Assembly: GCF_000526995.1 (NCBI RefSeq)
Contig: NZ_AZUI01000001.1
Span: 1,922,001 to 1,986,000 of the forward strand
DNA: 64,000 bases
Origin: Lacrimispora indolis DSM 755
GTDB lineage: Bacteria > Bacillota > Clostridia > Lachnospirales > Lachnospiraceae
Direction of reading: 5' to 3'
The notes below the pieces were generated by a model. That model was given only the letters and a program-made list of their open reading frames with translations, ran no database searches and was not told the DNA's origin. Shown piece after piece: positions 1 through 9,478 of the stretch (its first letter is position 1; every line of letters starts with the position of its first letter). The position numbers and the translations under genes were made by a program.

Positions 1-707
1 GGCGGAACCTGGAGAATGTTTTCGTCAATTTTCAATTTTACTGAGTAAACCTTTTTCTCATTTTCCCACGTCACATAATTTCTGCGGCTGCTCCTCCGAT
101 CTGGAGTTACAGGATAGTTTCTGGCGATTGAACATAGCAGATGAAGCACCATTCCTTCAAATGCAAGGAGGGGCATATCCGCATTGCGCACTGCCCAGCG
201 GATTTGTTCTAATACCATCATGGTATTTGGTGAGTTGTAATGTTCCGATTCCCATGCTTTTGCATCTGCAATGCTGATTTTCGGAGGATTGTTTCTTGTT
301 TGTAAAAAGAGCTGTAAAAAATCATCAAAAATTAAAACGCTGGTAAAGCAGTTGTGGATTCCTTTTGGAAAGGTCAAATGAAATGGACTCTGGGGATTAA
401 CCAGAACATGGGTCATGGGCGTAAACGTGGTTGATGCTTTGCCTTGCCGGGAATATATCATACTGCCGCAGTCAATACAAAAGATCCACATACATGGTTT
501 TTTCACATCTAAGGTGTGAACAACCTTTTTATCCGGAGTAAACCATGCACTGGAAACAAACAGGCCTTCTGCAGGACATGCTTCAACAATCCAGCCATTG
601 GACCAGTGAGGCGGAAAGTAATATCCCATTCCCGGTCCGTAGGTCCGCTGATCCAGGTTATATTTTTCTCCCATGGCTCCCCATGAGGCGGCTTGATATT
701 CATTCAT
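1..707 (-). CDS. AraC-family transcriptional regulator, 3' end outside window
   Basis: The reverse strand is open from an ATG at 707 to the window edge, about 235 codons. The visible part starts MNEYQAASWGAMGEKYNLDQ and reads as the cupin-like sensing half of an AraC-type regulator: aromatic-rich, with motifs such as CMWIFCIDCGS and HVLVNPQSPFHLTFP. The helix-turn-helix half would lie beyond base 1, so the family call is an inference from the N-terminal half and the context. It is divergent from a siderophore-type iron importer, the usual place for an AraC-type activator of metallophore uptake. No strong Shine-Dalgarno precedes the ATG. A second ATG at 703 is in another frame and is rejected. 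Confidence 0.7.
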   Translation of the reverse strand, partial: MNEYQAASWGAMGEKYNLDQRTYGPGMGYYFPPHWSNGWIVEACPAEGLFVSSAWFTPDKKVVHTLDVKKPCMWIFCIDCGSMIYSRQGKASTTFTPMTHVLVNPQSPFHLTFPKGIHNCFTSVLIFDDFLQLFLQTRNNPPKISIADAKAWESEHYNSPNTMMVLEQIRWAVRNADMPLLAFEGMVLHLLCSIARNYPVTPDRRSSRRNYVTWENEKKVYSVKLKIDENILQVP

Positions 708-912
708 TGAATAAGGGCTCACTTTCTGATTTCTATTCTCCCAATTATACATGAAAGCAAAAAAGAATACAATGAGACAGTGCTCCAATTTGATTTATTT
801 ATACTCCATATTGCTGACCGTAAAAACGAAATACGTTAAAAATCGGCCGAAAACAGCATGTTTGAGCGGTTAAATGAAAAAGGTAACTTCCTGGCAATGG
901 GCACAGGCCATA

Positions 913-969
913 TTGACGTATATTTTTTATTATGCTAGTATTCTGCTTAGTTAGTTAAAACTAACATAA
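913..969 (+). promoter_or_regulatory. Promoter with DtxR/IdeR-like palindrome for the iron importer
   Basis: TTGACG at 913-918 and TAGTAT at 936-941 are 17 bp apart. GTTAGTT-AA-AACTAAC, a perfect 7-bp inverted repeat, spans 950-965 at the expected transcription start. Extended to 947-969 it resembles the DtxR/IdeR iron box (TTAGG-type half sites). Iron-loaded repressor binding here would shut off uptake. The rest of 708-1034 is AT-rich, with no gene seen. The binding protein is inferred only from site similarity. Confidence 0.5.
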
Positions 970-1034
970 AGCAAAAGAAAGTAAGCTCTTATGCTGAAAA
1001 GGGGAACATTATCACAATTTTGAGGAGAATTGAT

Positions 1035-1967
1035 ATGAAGAAAATAGGATCCATATGTTGTTTCATGTTTGCGCTTTTATTTACGTTGACCGGATGCAGC
1101 AATGCAAGCCGGGAAGGTTCTGAAGTGCCGGACATGCACACAATCAATACAGTTATGGGAGAAATACAAGTGCCGAAAGAGCCCCAGCGGGTAGTTGTGA
1201 ATTGGTACATAGGAGATGTGCTTTCCTTAGATTTGAATGTGGTGGGATACAATGCCTGGGAGCAGGAAACCATGCCGTTTTATGATAAGTTTTCTTCTGA
1301 TGCCAAGCTGGAGAACTGGGCTGCAGAAGATATCATGGCGGCTGAACCGGATCTGATTATTACTTATCAGGCAGAGGATTTTGAAAAGTTTGGAAAAATT
1401 GCTCCGGTACTTGTCATTCCGGAGGAAAGCGTAAGCTCTGTTGAGCGTCTGAGCATAATTGGAGAGGCTGCAGGAAAAACAAAAGAAGCAGAAGTCTTGA
1501 CCGAATCCTTTGAGGAAAAGCTTGCCGCAGCAAAGGAAGAGCTGCAAAGCGATAAATACCAGGGGAAAACATTCAGCATTCTGGAAGACTGGGGGCCATC
1601 GGGGGATTGGAACGGTGTTGCCTATGAGACTGGTTCCAGAGGCGGAACTTTGGTTTACAACTATCTTGAGCTTAAAAAACCGGAGAAGCTGGAGAAACTG
1701 ATTAAAGAATCCGGTAACAGCAGAGGGACCCTAAGCTATGAGGTTGCTCATGAATATTTCGGAGATTATATATTATGGTTCCAGCAGGAAGGTAAAGATT
1801 CCGAATATGCAAAAACAGATATTTGGAACAGCATTCCTGCTGTTGCAGACGGGCGGATCGCAGAGATTCCGGGAAAGTATCAGGGACTGTTTTACTATTC
1901 TGATGTAGCCAGCTTAACTGCACAGTTGGATTATCTTTTGGCTGGGATGCTAAATATGCCTGAGTAA
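1035..1967 (+). CDS. Iron-siderophore ABC transporter substrate-binding lipoprotein
   Basis: Predicted 310-aa surface lipoprotein that captures ferric siderophore (or another iron chelate) for the permease/ATPase genes downstream. The N-terminus has a signal peptide with lipobox LTGC (Cys21). Typical FecB/FhuD/BtuF-type segments follow: QRVVVNWYIGDVLSLDLNVVG near the start and MAAEPDLIITY mid-protein, then a single-helix linker region. An in-frame TTG at 1020 would add five residues, but GAGGAG at 1022-1027 sits seven bases before ATG 1035, which is chosen. It is first in a five-gene operon and follows an iron-box-like site. Confidence 0.85.
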   Translation: MKKIGSICCFMFALLFTLTGCSNASREGSEVPDMHTINTVMGEIQVPKEPQRVVVNWYIGDVLSLDLNVVGYNAWEQETMPFYDKFSSDAKLENWAAEDIMAAEPDLIITYQAEDFEKFGKIAPVLVIPEESVSSVERLSIIGEAAGKTKEAEVLTESFEEKLAAAKEELQSDKYQGKTFSILEDWGPSGDWNGVAYETGSRGGTLVYNYLELKKPEKLEKLIKESGNSRGTLSYEVAHEYFGDYILWFQQEGKDSEYAKTDIWNSIPAVADGRIAEIPGKYQGLFYYSDVASLTAQLDYLLAGMLNMPE

Positions 1968-2000
1968 CTTGAAAGTTTCCACGGAAAGGAACAGGCTATA

Positions 2001-3029
2001 ATGAAAATTACATCAATAAAGCGGCGGTGGAAGGGCTCCGCCGGCTTTGCTATTTATATGATTCTTGGTTTTGGGCTTTTGCTTTTCATGTCGGCTGCAT
2101 CCATTTCTTTTGGTGCTGCCGACATGCGCCTTGTTACTGCCTGGGAAGCGGTTTTCCGGTTTGATCCAAATATGACGGAGCATCAGATCATTCAGACACT
2201 CCGCCTTCCCCGTACTGTGGCAGATTTAATGGTGGGCTGCAGTCTGGCAATTTGCGGGGCCATCATGCAGGGAACAACAAGGAATCCCCTTGCTGACTCC
2301 GGCCTTATGGGGATCAGCTCCGGAGCTACCTTTGCCATGGCGTTTTGTATGGCATTTCTGCCGGGACGCACCTATGGCCAGACCATTTTGTTTTCATGTA
2401 CAGGGGCTGCGGCTGCAACGGCAATGACTTATTTTATTGCTTCCCTTGGAAAAGGAGGGATGACGCCTCAGCGGCTTGTATTGGCAGGGATTTCTATTTC
2501 CATGCTGTTTGGGGCTTTCAGCCAGTTTCTGTCCATTAAATACCATCTGGGTCATGCCCTTGCTTATTGGACAGCAGGAGGAACTGCGGGTGCTAAATGG
2601 AGTGAGCTCATGATCATCCTGCCTCTTTTTGCAGCAGGAGTGCTTGCAGCGTTCTGGCTTTCCCCTTCTGTCACTGTGCTGAGTTTAGGAGAGGACGTTG
2701 CAACCGGACTGGGGTTAAAGACCAGATTGGTCAAAGGGGTTTCTTCACTGATTGTGCTGGTTCTTACCGGGCTTTCAGTCATTATCGTGGGGCCGGTTGG
2801 TTTTGTTGGGCTTATCACGCCTCATATTGTCCGATATATGGTAGGAGTGGATTACCGGTATATCATTCCGGCCTCAGGGCTTTACGGGGCCTTGCTTACG
2901 GTTTTTGCCGATTTAATAGGACGGCTGATCAATAAACCTTATGAAACGCCCATTGGTATCATATTTGCTGTGATCGGTGTTCCTTATTTCCTTTATCTTG
3001 CAAGAAAGCAAAGGAGGGAATTTGAATGA
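2001..3029 (+). CDS. FecCD-family iron-siderophore ABC permease (first subunit)
   Basis: A 342-aa polytopic membrane protein of the BtuC/FecCD family. It shows the family landmarks LRLPRTVADLMVGCSLAICG, GAIMQGTTRNPLADSGLMGIS and, near the C-terminus, GPVGFVGLITPHIVRYMVG with the PHIVR coupling-helix region that contacts the ATPase. It would form the translocation channel with the next gene. The downstream gene starts inside its stop (ATGA overlap at 3026-3029), indicating translational coupling. Length is normal for the family. Confidence 0.9.
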   Translation: MKITSIKRRWKGSAGFAIYMILGFGLLLFMSAASISFGAADMRLVTAWEAVFRFDPNMTEHQIIQTLRLPRTVADLMVGCSLAICGAIMQGTTRNPLADSGLMGISSGATFAMAFCMAFLPGRTYGQTILFSCTGAAAATAMTYFIASLGKGGMTPQRLVLAGISISMLFGAFSQFLSIKYHLGHALAYWTAGGTAGAKWSELMIILPLFAAGVLAAFWLSPSVTVLSLGEDVATGLGLKTRLVKGVSSLIVLVLTGLSVIIVGPVGFVGLITPHIVRYMVGVDYRYIIPASGLYGALLTVFADLIGRLINKPYETPIGIIFAVIGVPYFLYLARKQRREFE

Positions 3030-4039
3030 AAAAACATGGTTATCCGGCAGAACGGGGAAGATTTCTTTTTCTGATGATGTTGATCTTAATGGCAGCAGTG
3101 GCAGTGATCAGCATGAACTCCGGAAAAATGAATCTCACTCCCGGAGAAGTTTTTCATGTGATCATAGGAAAAGGCACCCCGCAGCAAAATTTAATTGTTT
3201 TAGAATTCCGCCTTCCCCGCATTATTCTGTCAATTCTTGTGGGAGTGGGAATGGGCATTTCCGGCTGTATTATGCAGAGCCTTCTGCGAAATGATATGGC
3301 AAGTCCCGGTACCTTAGGAATCAGCTCTGGTTCAGGGCTGTTTGTACTGATTTTTGTGGTATTGTTTTCCGCAAAGACGGTGTCATCTGCAATTTTAATG
3401 CCATTGCTTTCTTTTTTTGGAGGAATGACTGCCGCAGGCTTGATTTTTCTGCTTTCCTACAGAAGGGAGAGAGATATCTCTCCTACAGGGCTGATTTTAA
3501 CAGGCGTTGCGCTGGGAAGCGGGTATGGGGCCTTAACCACACTGCTGACTCTTAAGCTGGATCAGAATCAGATGGACTTTATACAGCGCTGGAGCGCCGG
3601 CAGCTTATGGGGAGATGAATGGAGGTATCTTGCCATACTGATTCCATGGACATTGATTTTATGCGGTTATGTATTTTCTAAAGCCCATATTTTAAACATT
3701 CTTAACCTTGGAAATGAAACAGCTTCTGGTCTTGGGGTAGCTGTGAAACCGGAATTTATCGGCTTGACCGTAGCAGCAGTAGCACTTTCTTCGGGAAGCG
3801 TATCCCTGGGTGGGAACTTCTTTTTCGTAGGAATGATTTCTCCTCACATGGCAAGAAAATTAATGGGGCCAAACCATAAATTGTTCCTTCCTGCCTCCGG
3901 GCTTTGCGGTGCAATTATTGTACTGCTTGCAGATACCATAACAAGAACCATCAGCCTTGGGGCGGATGTGCCTACGGGCATCGTAATTACGGCGCTTAGC
4001 ACACCGTACTTTTTATATCTATTGGCGAAAGCAAATTAA
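3026..4039 (+). CDS. FecCD-family iron-siderophore ABC permease (second subunit)
   Basis: A 337-aa membrane protein paralogous to the gene before it, giving the heterodimeric channel usual for siderophore importers. It shows LEFRLPRIILSILVGVGMG, GCIMQSLLRNDMASPGTLGIS and FFFVGMISPHMARKLMG. The ATG overlaps the upstream stop by four bases, and AAAGGAGGG lies just upstream. The ATPase follows after ten bases. Confidence 0.9.
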   Translation: MKKHGYPAERGRFLFLMMLILMAAVAVISMNSGKMNLTPGEVFHVIIGKGTPQQNLIVLEFRLPRIILSILVGVGMGISGCIMQSLLRNDMASPGTLGISSGSGLFVLIFVVLFSAKTVSSAILMPLLSFFGGMTAAGLIFLLSYRRERDISPTGLILTGVALGSGYGALTTLLTLKLDQNQMDFIQRWSAGSLWGDEWRYLAILIPWTLILCGYVFSKAHILNILNLGNETASGLGVAVKPEFIGLTVAAVALSSGSVSLGGNFFFVGMISPHMARKLMGPNHKLFLPASGLCGAIIVLLADTITRTISLGADVPTGIVITALSTPYFLYLLAKAN

Positions 4040-4049
4040 GGAGGACGGT

Positions 4050-4871
4050 ATGAACAGTATCGCGACAAAAGAATTAGACATTGCCTATGACAACGCTCTG
4101 ATTGTGGAGAATTTAGATATGGTAATTCCTCATAAAAAAATCACTTCCATTATTGGCCCTAACGGATGCGGAAAATCCACAGTGCTGAAAGCGGTGGGGC
4201 GTATTCTGAAGCCGAAAAACGGAATGGTTTATTTAAATGGAGGCGATATCTCAACACTTCCCACCAAAGAAATTGCAAAAAAAATGGCGATTTTGCCCCA
4301 ATCTCCTTCCGCTCCCAGCGGGCTGACAGTAAGTGAACTGGTTGCATATGGACGGTTTCCCCACCAAAACGGGTTTGGAAAACTGACCCCTGAGGATAAA
4401 AAAATTGTGAGGTGGGCAATCTCAGCAACCAAGCTTATGGATTTAGAGCATAGGGAAGTAAATACCTTGTCAGGAGGACAGCGTCAAAGAGTCTGGATTG
4501 CCATGGCGCTTGCCCAGCAGACAGATCTGATTTTGCTTGACGAACCCACCACTTATCTGGATCTGGCTCATCAGCTGGAAGTGCTGGAGCTTTTGCATGG
4601 ACTGAACCGCAGCCAGGGCTGTACCATTGCCATGGTTCTTCATGATTTAAATCTGGCGGCCCGTTTTTCTGATTATATGATTGCGGTCCGCGGCGGAAAA
4701 GTTATTCAGCACGGCAGTCCGGAAGAAGTAATGGTGCCTGGTGTTTTAAAGGAGACATTTTCCATTGATGCTGAAATTGTCAGGGAACCAAGAACCGGGC
4801 GGCCTGTGTGCCTGACCTACGCTCTTTTACATCAGGAACATTTGTACCCAAAGGAGGCGATTTCTGTATGA
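4050..4871 (+). CDS. Iron-siderophore ABC transporter ATP-binding protein (FecE/FhuC type)
   Basis: A 273-aa ATPase that powers the FecCD pair. Walker A GPNGCGKST is at residues 36-44, the signature is LSGGQRQRVW and Walker B is LILLDEPTTYLD, followed by the switch motif MVLHDLN. The start ATG has GGAGG at optimal spacing. The stop overlaps the next start (ATGA at 4868-4871), so the exporter-like gene downstream is co-translated. Confidence 0.92.
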   Translation: MNSIATKELDIAYDNALIVENLDMVIPHKKITSIIGPNGCGKSTVLKAVGRILKPKNGMVYLNGGDISTLPTKEIAKKMAILPQSPSAPSGLTVSELVAYGRFPHQNGFGKLTPEDKKIVRWAISATKLMDLEHREVNTLSGGQRQRVWIAMALAQQTDLILLDEPTTYLDLAHQLEVLELLHGLNRSQGCTIAMVLHDLNLAARFSDYMIAVRGGKVIQHGSPEEVMVPGVLKETFSIDAEIVREPRTGRPVCLTYALLHQEHLYPKEAISV

Positions 4872-6592
4872 GAACAGCACTGCGGATATTTCGGGAGGCA
4901 AAAATGTACCGGATTCATCTGATACTTGCACTTTTTGCCCTTGTGGTATCTACGGCAGCCGGATTTTATACGCCGTGGGCGTTAAGGGAATTAACCGCAC
5001 TTGCTACAGAAGGAATCAGTGATTTTCAGGTACAGGCCCTGCGTATCGGGTTATTGCTTCTGTGCGCAGCTACAATTCAGGCGGCAGGAACTTCTGCAGC
5101 CGGGTATCTAAATCATTATGCGGCTCTTCATTATGTGGCCGATTTACGTAAACGGCTATACGGGAAACTGCAGCATATGAGCTTAAGCTATTTTCACAAG
5201 AGCAGGACAGGTGATCTCACCAGCCGTGTAGTAAATGATGCGCTGGATGCTGAGGTACTTTTGGCACATGTGATTCCGGATTTTGCAGTCAATGTTCTTA
5301 CATTTACAGGAGTAGGTGTTTTGCTGTTTACGATCAATGGGAAGCTTGCCATGATGAGTCTGGTTACCATACCGTTTTTGCTGGGGATTACCTTGTGGCA
5401 GAGCCGCCATGTATCTCCCACATGGAAAGAAAATTCCAGGGTAAGAGGGGAGCTTGCAGGAAAGGTGCAGGACAATCTTTCCGGCATTAAAGAAATTCAG
5501 ATTTTTAATCAGCAGAGCCATGAGGAACAAACGGTTGCAAAGCTTTCTCTCCGCCACAGTCTGGCGTATCTCCGTGCAAGCTTCTTTTTTGAGACAACCT
5601 ATCCTTTGCTTGCCTTTGTCACTGCTCTGGGAACGGTGATTGTGGTCGTTTATGGCGGGTACTTAGTGGGAACAGGAGAAGTGGAAATTGCAGACATTGT
5701 TGGATTTGTCATGTATCTGTCCATGTTTTATGGTCCTGTAAAAAGTTTTTCCGGCCTTGCAGAAAGGGCGGGAGAAGCAGGAGCCGGATGCAGACGGGTT
5801 TTTGATGTTTTTGATGAAATCCCGGAGGTAAAGGAAAAGAAAAATGCAAAAGTCCTTAAAAGGGTTGAAGGTGAAATCGTGCTGAAAGATCTTTCTTTTT
5901 TTTATCAGGAAGATATTCCGGTGATGAAACGTATGAACCTGACCATTAAGAAGGGGCAGACAGTGGCTTTGGTGGGGACAACCGGTGTGGGAAAAAGCAC
6001 CATAGCAAACCTGATCAACCGGTTTTATGACCCACAGGAAGGGGCTGTTATTATCGATGGGGTTGATATCCGGGATGTGACCCTATCCAGTTTACGGGAT
6101 AATATCTCCATGGTGCTGCAGGACACATTCCTTTTTAATGGAACCGTGTATGAAAATATTGAATATGGCTGGAAGGATGCCAAAAGAGAAGATGTCATCG
6201 CAGCAGCAAAGGCAGCAAATGCCCATGATTTCATTGAAAAGATGGAAAACGGATATGATACGTATATAGGAGAACGTGGTGTTTTGCTGTCCGGGGGACA
6301 AAGGCAGAGAATTGCCATTGCCCGCGCAATTTTAAGAGATTCTCCAATCCTGATCCTGGATGAGGCAACTTCTGCTCTGGATACGAAAACAGAAAAGGAA
6401 ATACAGGCGGCTTTGAATGAGATATCAAAGGAGCGCACCACCATAATGATTGCGCACAGGCTTTCTACGACCCGTGAGGCCGATTTGATTGTAGTGCTTG
6501 AGGGGACAGGTATAGCGGAGATGGGTACTCATGATGAGCTGATTGCAAAAGGAGGAATTTTTGCCCGTCTCCATGGAGCCCAGGCATCGTAG
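4868..6592 (+). CDS. ABC-exporter-type half transporter (TMD-NBD) in iron locus
   Basis: A 574-aa fused membrane/ATPase protein of the MsbA/LmrA fold. An N-terminal six-helix transmembrane domain (about residues 20-310, including the coupling segment MSLSYFHKSRTGDLTSRVVN) is followed by a nucleotide-binding domain with Walker A GTTGVGKST near 371, signature LLSGGQRQRIA near 477 and LILDEATSALD. Upstream in-frame codons exist from 4808, but AAGGAGG at 4851-4857 and the ATGA coupling fix the start at 4868. Exporter-fold proteins in siderophore loci may secrete a metallophore or, as in the IrtAB/YbtPQ systems, import it. Which applies here cannot be told. Confidence 0.85.
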   Translation: MRTALRIFREAKMYRIHLILALFALVVSTAAGFYTPWALRELTALATEGISDFQVQALRIGLLLLCAATIQAAGTSAAGYLNHYAALHYVADLRKRLYGKLQHMSLSYFHKSRTGDLTSRVVNDALDAEVLLAHVIPDFAVNVLTFTGVGVLLFTINGKLAMMSLVTIPFLLGITLWQSRHVSPTWKENSRVRGELAGKVQDNLSGIKEIQIFNQQSHEEQTVAKLSLRHSLAYLRASFFFETTYPLLAFVTALGTVIVVVYGGYLVGTGEVEIADIVGFVMYLSMFYGPVKSFSGLAERAGEAGAGCRRVFDVFDEIPEVKEKKNAKVLKRVEGEIVLKDLSFFYQEDIPVMKRMNLTIKKGQTVALVGTTGVGKSTIANLINRFYDPQEGAVIIDGVDIRDVTLSSLRDNISMVLQDTFLFNGTVYENIEYGWKDAKREDVIAAAKAANAHDFIEKMENGYDTYIGERGVLLSGGQRQRIAIARAILRDSPILILDEATSALDTKTEKEIQAALNEISKERTTIMIAHRLSTTREADLIVVLEGTGIAEMGTHDELIAKGGIFARLHGAQAS

Positions 6593-6620
6593 GGAATAAA
6601 AACGTTTATATTTTTTAGGA

Positions 6621-6656
6621 AGACAGACCATGGGAGGATTTTCCCTGGTCTGTTTT
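6621..6656 (+). terminator. Intrinsic terminator after iron-uptake operon
   Basis: AGACAGACCATGGGA pairs with TTTCCCTGGTCTGTTTT (one unpaired base), followed by TTTTATTA. It lies 29 bases after the half-transporter stop. Confidence 0.8.
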
Positions 6657-6926
6657 ATTACAGAAACGGCAGCAGATGAGAGAAATTATCTTGCTGCGGA
6701 TGTGAGAATGTTTATCATGAAGCAGTGCGGTGTGAAGCTGAAGAAAAAAAGTTTCAATAAATTCCGGAAATGGTCATAAGGCTTTATTGACTAGCTCTTG
6801 ATTTTGAAGTAAGATATCACCATATATTGACAATATACGACATATTTTTTGCCGCAGCCACTTAAAATATGCCGTGTTATTGACTGAAGAGTAATCCCAC
6901 CACAAATTCCTAAAGGAGATCAAAAC
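6657..6926. other. Intergenic region before chemoreceptor, with possible coding remnant
   Basis: No convincing gene. One frame stays open from 6630 to a TAA at 6777-6779 and encodes a Lys-rich tail ending KLKKKSFNKFRKWS. It starts inside the terminator stem, lacks a ribosome binding site, and may be the 3' remnant of a lost gene or chance. TTGACA at 6827-6832 is a possible -35 for the chemoreceptor, but no good -10 lies at 17 bp. No clear sigma-28 (TAAA/GCCGATAT) promoter was found. Confidence 0.3.
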
Positions 6927-8510
6927 GTGAGTATTAAGAAAATTATTTACAGCACAATGGCCTGCCTTGCTCTTCTAAGCGTGTTAAATGCCGGTTTGAT
7001 GTTTTGGCTTTTAAACCAGAACCAGAGCAACGGAAAGATCGTGAACTATTGCGGTGTCGTAAGAGGTGCAACACAGCGTATTATGAAGCTCCACTTGCTT
7101 GAGCAGCCGGTGGAAGAGCAGATCGCGAAGGCAGAGAAGGCCATGGATGGAATCATTGCAGGCGACAAGGAACTGGGTCTTCCCGTTCCAAGGGACAAAG
7201 AACTGGTTGAACAGATGCAGCAGATCCGTACATATTGGAAAGATCAGATCCTGCCCCTTTTAAACGACAAACAAAATGACAAGCTGCTGGAAAACAGTGA
7301 AGAGCTTTTTAACAAAAGCAACGACGCTGTATCCCAGGCTGAGAAGTACTCCGCTCAGGGAATCACAATGCTTAAAATTGTGAGTCTTTTTACCTTAGGA
7401 ATTAATTTGATCTCCATCGCCTTTATTCTGATGATCATCCGCAGAAAGATCCTGATTCCGGTGAAAACCCTGGAAAGCGGAATGGAACGCCTTTCTCAGG
7501 GAGATTTGCAGAGCGAGATCGATTATTCTTCCAGTAATGAGCTGGGAATGCTGGCAAACAGCATGCGGGTGTCCATTAACACCCTTTCCGATTACATTTC
7601 CCGTATCGGAGATTCCATGAAGCAGATGGAACAGGGGAATTTTGACTTACCCTCCCAGCAGTATATCGGAGATTTTATCAATATCGGACATTCCATTGAG
7701 AATTTTTCTGCGCAGATATCAGAGACGCTTGGCCAGCTGCACCAGACCTCTGAACAGGTATCCGCAGGCGCGGAGCATGTTGCGGCAAGCTCCCAGCTGC
7801 TGGCTGTGGGGGCTGCGGAGCAGAACAGCGCAATTGATGACCTGTCTCATGCGGTAGAGACCATTGTAACAAAAATAGATTATACGAAGTCAAACGCCGG
7901 TATTTTTAACACCAAAGCGCAGACAATGGGGGTAAGCCTTGATGAGAGTGAGCAGCAGATGCGGCTTTTGCTTCAGGCAATGGATGACATCCAAAGGAAT
8001 TCAGAGGAAATTATAAAGATCAACAAAACCATTGAGGATATCGCATTTCAGACCAATATCCTGGCATTAAATGCGGCTGTTGAAGCGGCCAGGGCAGGTG
8101 AAGCTGGAAAGGGTTTCGCCGTAGTGGCAGATGAGGTCCGGAACCTGGCAGCAAAGAGTGCACTTGCTGCAAAAAATACTTCTGAACTGATCGATGTTTC
8201 TGTCAGGTCTGTTGAGACAGGAAAGGATTTAAGCGATTCCATGGCCCGGATACTCAATACCGTTTTAATGGATGCCAGAGAGATCGCTTCCGGCATCGGG
8301 AAGATCCGGTCAGCCTCACAGGAGCAGAGCCTTTCTGTTTCCCACATTACCGACAGCGTGGAAAAGATCACTTCAGTGGTGCAGTCCAATTCGGCCACCG
8401 CCCAGGAAAGTGCCGCTGCAAGTGAAGAACTGTCCGCACAGGCAAGAATGCTCAGCAGTCTGGCAAATCAGTTCACCTTAAAGGGAAACAGTGATATCAG
8501 CTTTCTGTAA
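6927..8510 (+). CDS. Methyl-accepting chemotaxis protein
   Basis: A 527-aa membrane chemoreceptor. TM1 (about 7-29) is followed by a short four-helix-bundle sensor (about 30-145), TM2 (about 147-170), a HAMP segment starting [19 protein letters not shown], and a long cytoplasmic coiled coil. The conserved hairpin tip reads [20 protein letters not shown] and is followed by [17 protein letters not shown], the CheA/CheW contact. Translation starts at GTG 6927 behind AAAGGAGAT. It is monocistronic, with a terminator downstream. The ligand is unknown; the small sensor resembles the 4HB_MCP class. Confidence 0.93.
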   Translation: MSIKKIIYSTMACLALLSVLNAGLMFWLLNQNQSNGKIVNYCGVVRGATQRIMKLHLLEQPVEEQIAKAEKAMDGIIAGDKELGLPVPRDKELVEQMQQIRTYWKDQILPLLNDKQNDKLLENSEELFNKSNDAVSQAEKYSAQGITMLKIVSLFTLGINLISIAFILMIIRRKILIPVKTLESGMERLSQGDLQSEIDYSSSNELGMLANSMRVSINTLSDYISRIGDSMKQMEQGNFDLPSQQYIGDFINIGHSIENFSAQISETLGQLHQTSEQVSAGAEHVAASSQLLAVGAAEQNSAIDDLSHAVETIVTKIDYTKSNAGIFNTKAQTMGVSLDESEQQMRLLLQAMDDIQRNSEEIIKINKTIEDIAFQTNILALNAAVEAARAGEAGKGFAVVADEVRNLAAKSALAAKNTSELIDVSVRSVETGKDLSDSMARILNTVLMDAREIASGIGKIRSASQEQSLSVSHITDSVEKITSVVQSNSATAQESAAASEELSAQARMLSSLANQFTLKGNSDISFL

Positions 8511-8567
8511 GGGTTCTGAAGCGGTAAGTGGGTTGAAAGGGATAAACAATACCTTTGTCAAGGACAC

Positions 8568-8618
8568 AATAAAAGAAGGCGCTGATTCATTTTTAGTGGA
8601 TCAGCGTCTTCTTTTATT
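8568..8618. terminator. Bidirectional intrinsic terminator
   Basis: AATAAAAGAAGGCGCTGAT pairs with ATCAGCGTCTTCTTTTATT around a short loop. The A and T tracts on each side allow it to end both the chemoreceptor (plus) and the two-component operon (minus). Confidence 0.85.
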
Positions 8619-8677
8619 CTCACTTCTATCCTGTTATTTCTCATTAAGTTGCCTGTTTTTTCCCTGCAGGCCGGGGG

Positions 8678-9478
8678 TTATAATATCTGCTTCCCATCCC
8701 CTGCCTCCATAAATTTTGCCGGAGAGCAGCCAATATACTTCTTGAACACCTTAATAAAATACTTATATTCGGAAAATCCCACCATTTCTGCGATTTCATA
8801 AACTTTATACTGATCTGATTTCAGAAGTTCCACAGCCTTCTGCATCCGGTAGCGGTTCAAAAAGTCGTTGAAGGTATAGCCGGTCTCGCTTTTGAATTTC
8901 GTATTTAAGTAGGTACAGGAAAGATTATATTCTTCGCTTAAATCGGTCAAGGAAAGGCGGGAAGAGTAATGCTCTTTAATGAACTTTACCATGGCACTCA
9001 CATGTTTGTTTTTGAAGGTGACGGTTTCTGAAATATCTGTTTCTAAAATGCCCAGCTTTTTCTTTTCCATATCGATTTGCCGGATGTATCCCTTCATCCG
9101 TGTGTTTGCTTCCAGCTTTTCGGTTATTTTATGAATTGCATCATATAGTTCTGTGAAATCCACGGGTTTTAAAAGATATTCAGTGACGCCAAGGCGGATC
9201 GCTTTTTTGGCAAATTCAAATTCCCCGTATCCGGACACGATAATGGCTTCATAGCCGTGTTCTTTAATGCTTTCTTCCAGCATCTGCAGGCCGTTCATTA
9301 CGGGCATGTTAATATCTACAATGACAATGTCAGGTTCATTGTCTTTGATCTTTTGAATGCCATCAACTCCGTCTATGGCTTCGCCAACGACCACGCAGTT
9401 AAGCTCCTGCCAATTTACCATGAACATCAAGCCTTTTCTGATGATATCTTCATCTTCTACAAGTAAAACCTTATACAT
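8678..9478 (-). CDS. YesN-type response regulator with AraC DNA-binding domain
   Basis: A 266-aa cytoplasmic regulator. The receiver domain (1-120) starts MYKVLLVEDEDIIRKG, has the phospho-acceptor Asp in DIVIVDINMPVMNG and the conserved Lys in YLLKPVDF. The C-terminal half (about 165-260) is an AraC-type double helix-turn-helix (LSLTDLSEEYNLSCTYLNTK, then VYEIAEMVGFSEYKYFIKVF). The start overlaps the sensor kinase stop by eight bases, behind GGAGGATT. It probably controls the adjacent ABC importer. Confidence 0.92.
   Translation of the reverse strand: MYKVLLVEDEDIIRKGLMFMVNWQELNCVVVGEAIDGVDGIQKIKDNEPDIVIVDINMPVMNGLQMLEESIKEHGYEAIIVSGYGEFEFAKKAIRLGVTEYLLKPVDFTELYDAIHKITEKLEANTRMKGYIRQIDMEKKKLGILETDISETVTFKNKHVSAMVKFIKEHYSSRLSLTDLSEEYNLSCTYLNTKFKSETGYTFNDFLNRYRMQKAVELLKSDQYKVYEIAEMVGFSEYKYFIKVFKKYIGCSPAKFMEAGDGKQIL

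Noticed and set aside
6630..6779. 49-codon ORF overlapping the terminator
   Set aside because: Starts in the terminator stem with no ribosome binding site; listed only as a possible remnant.
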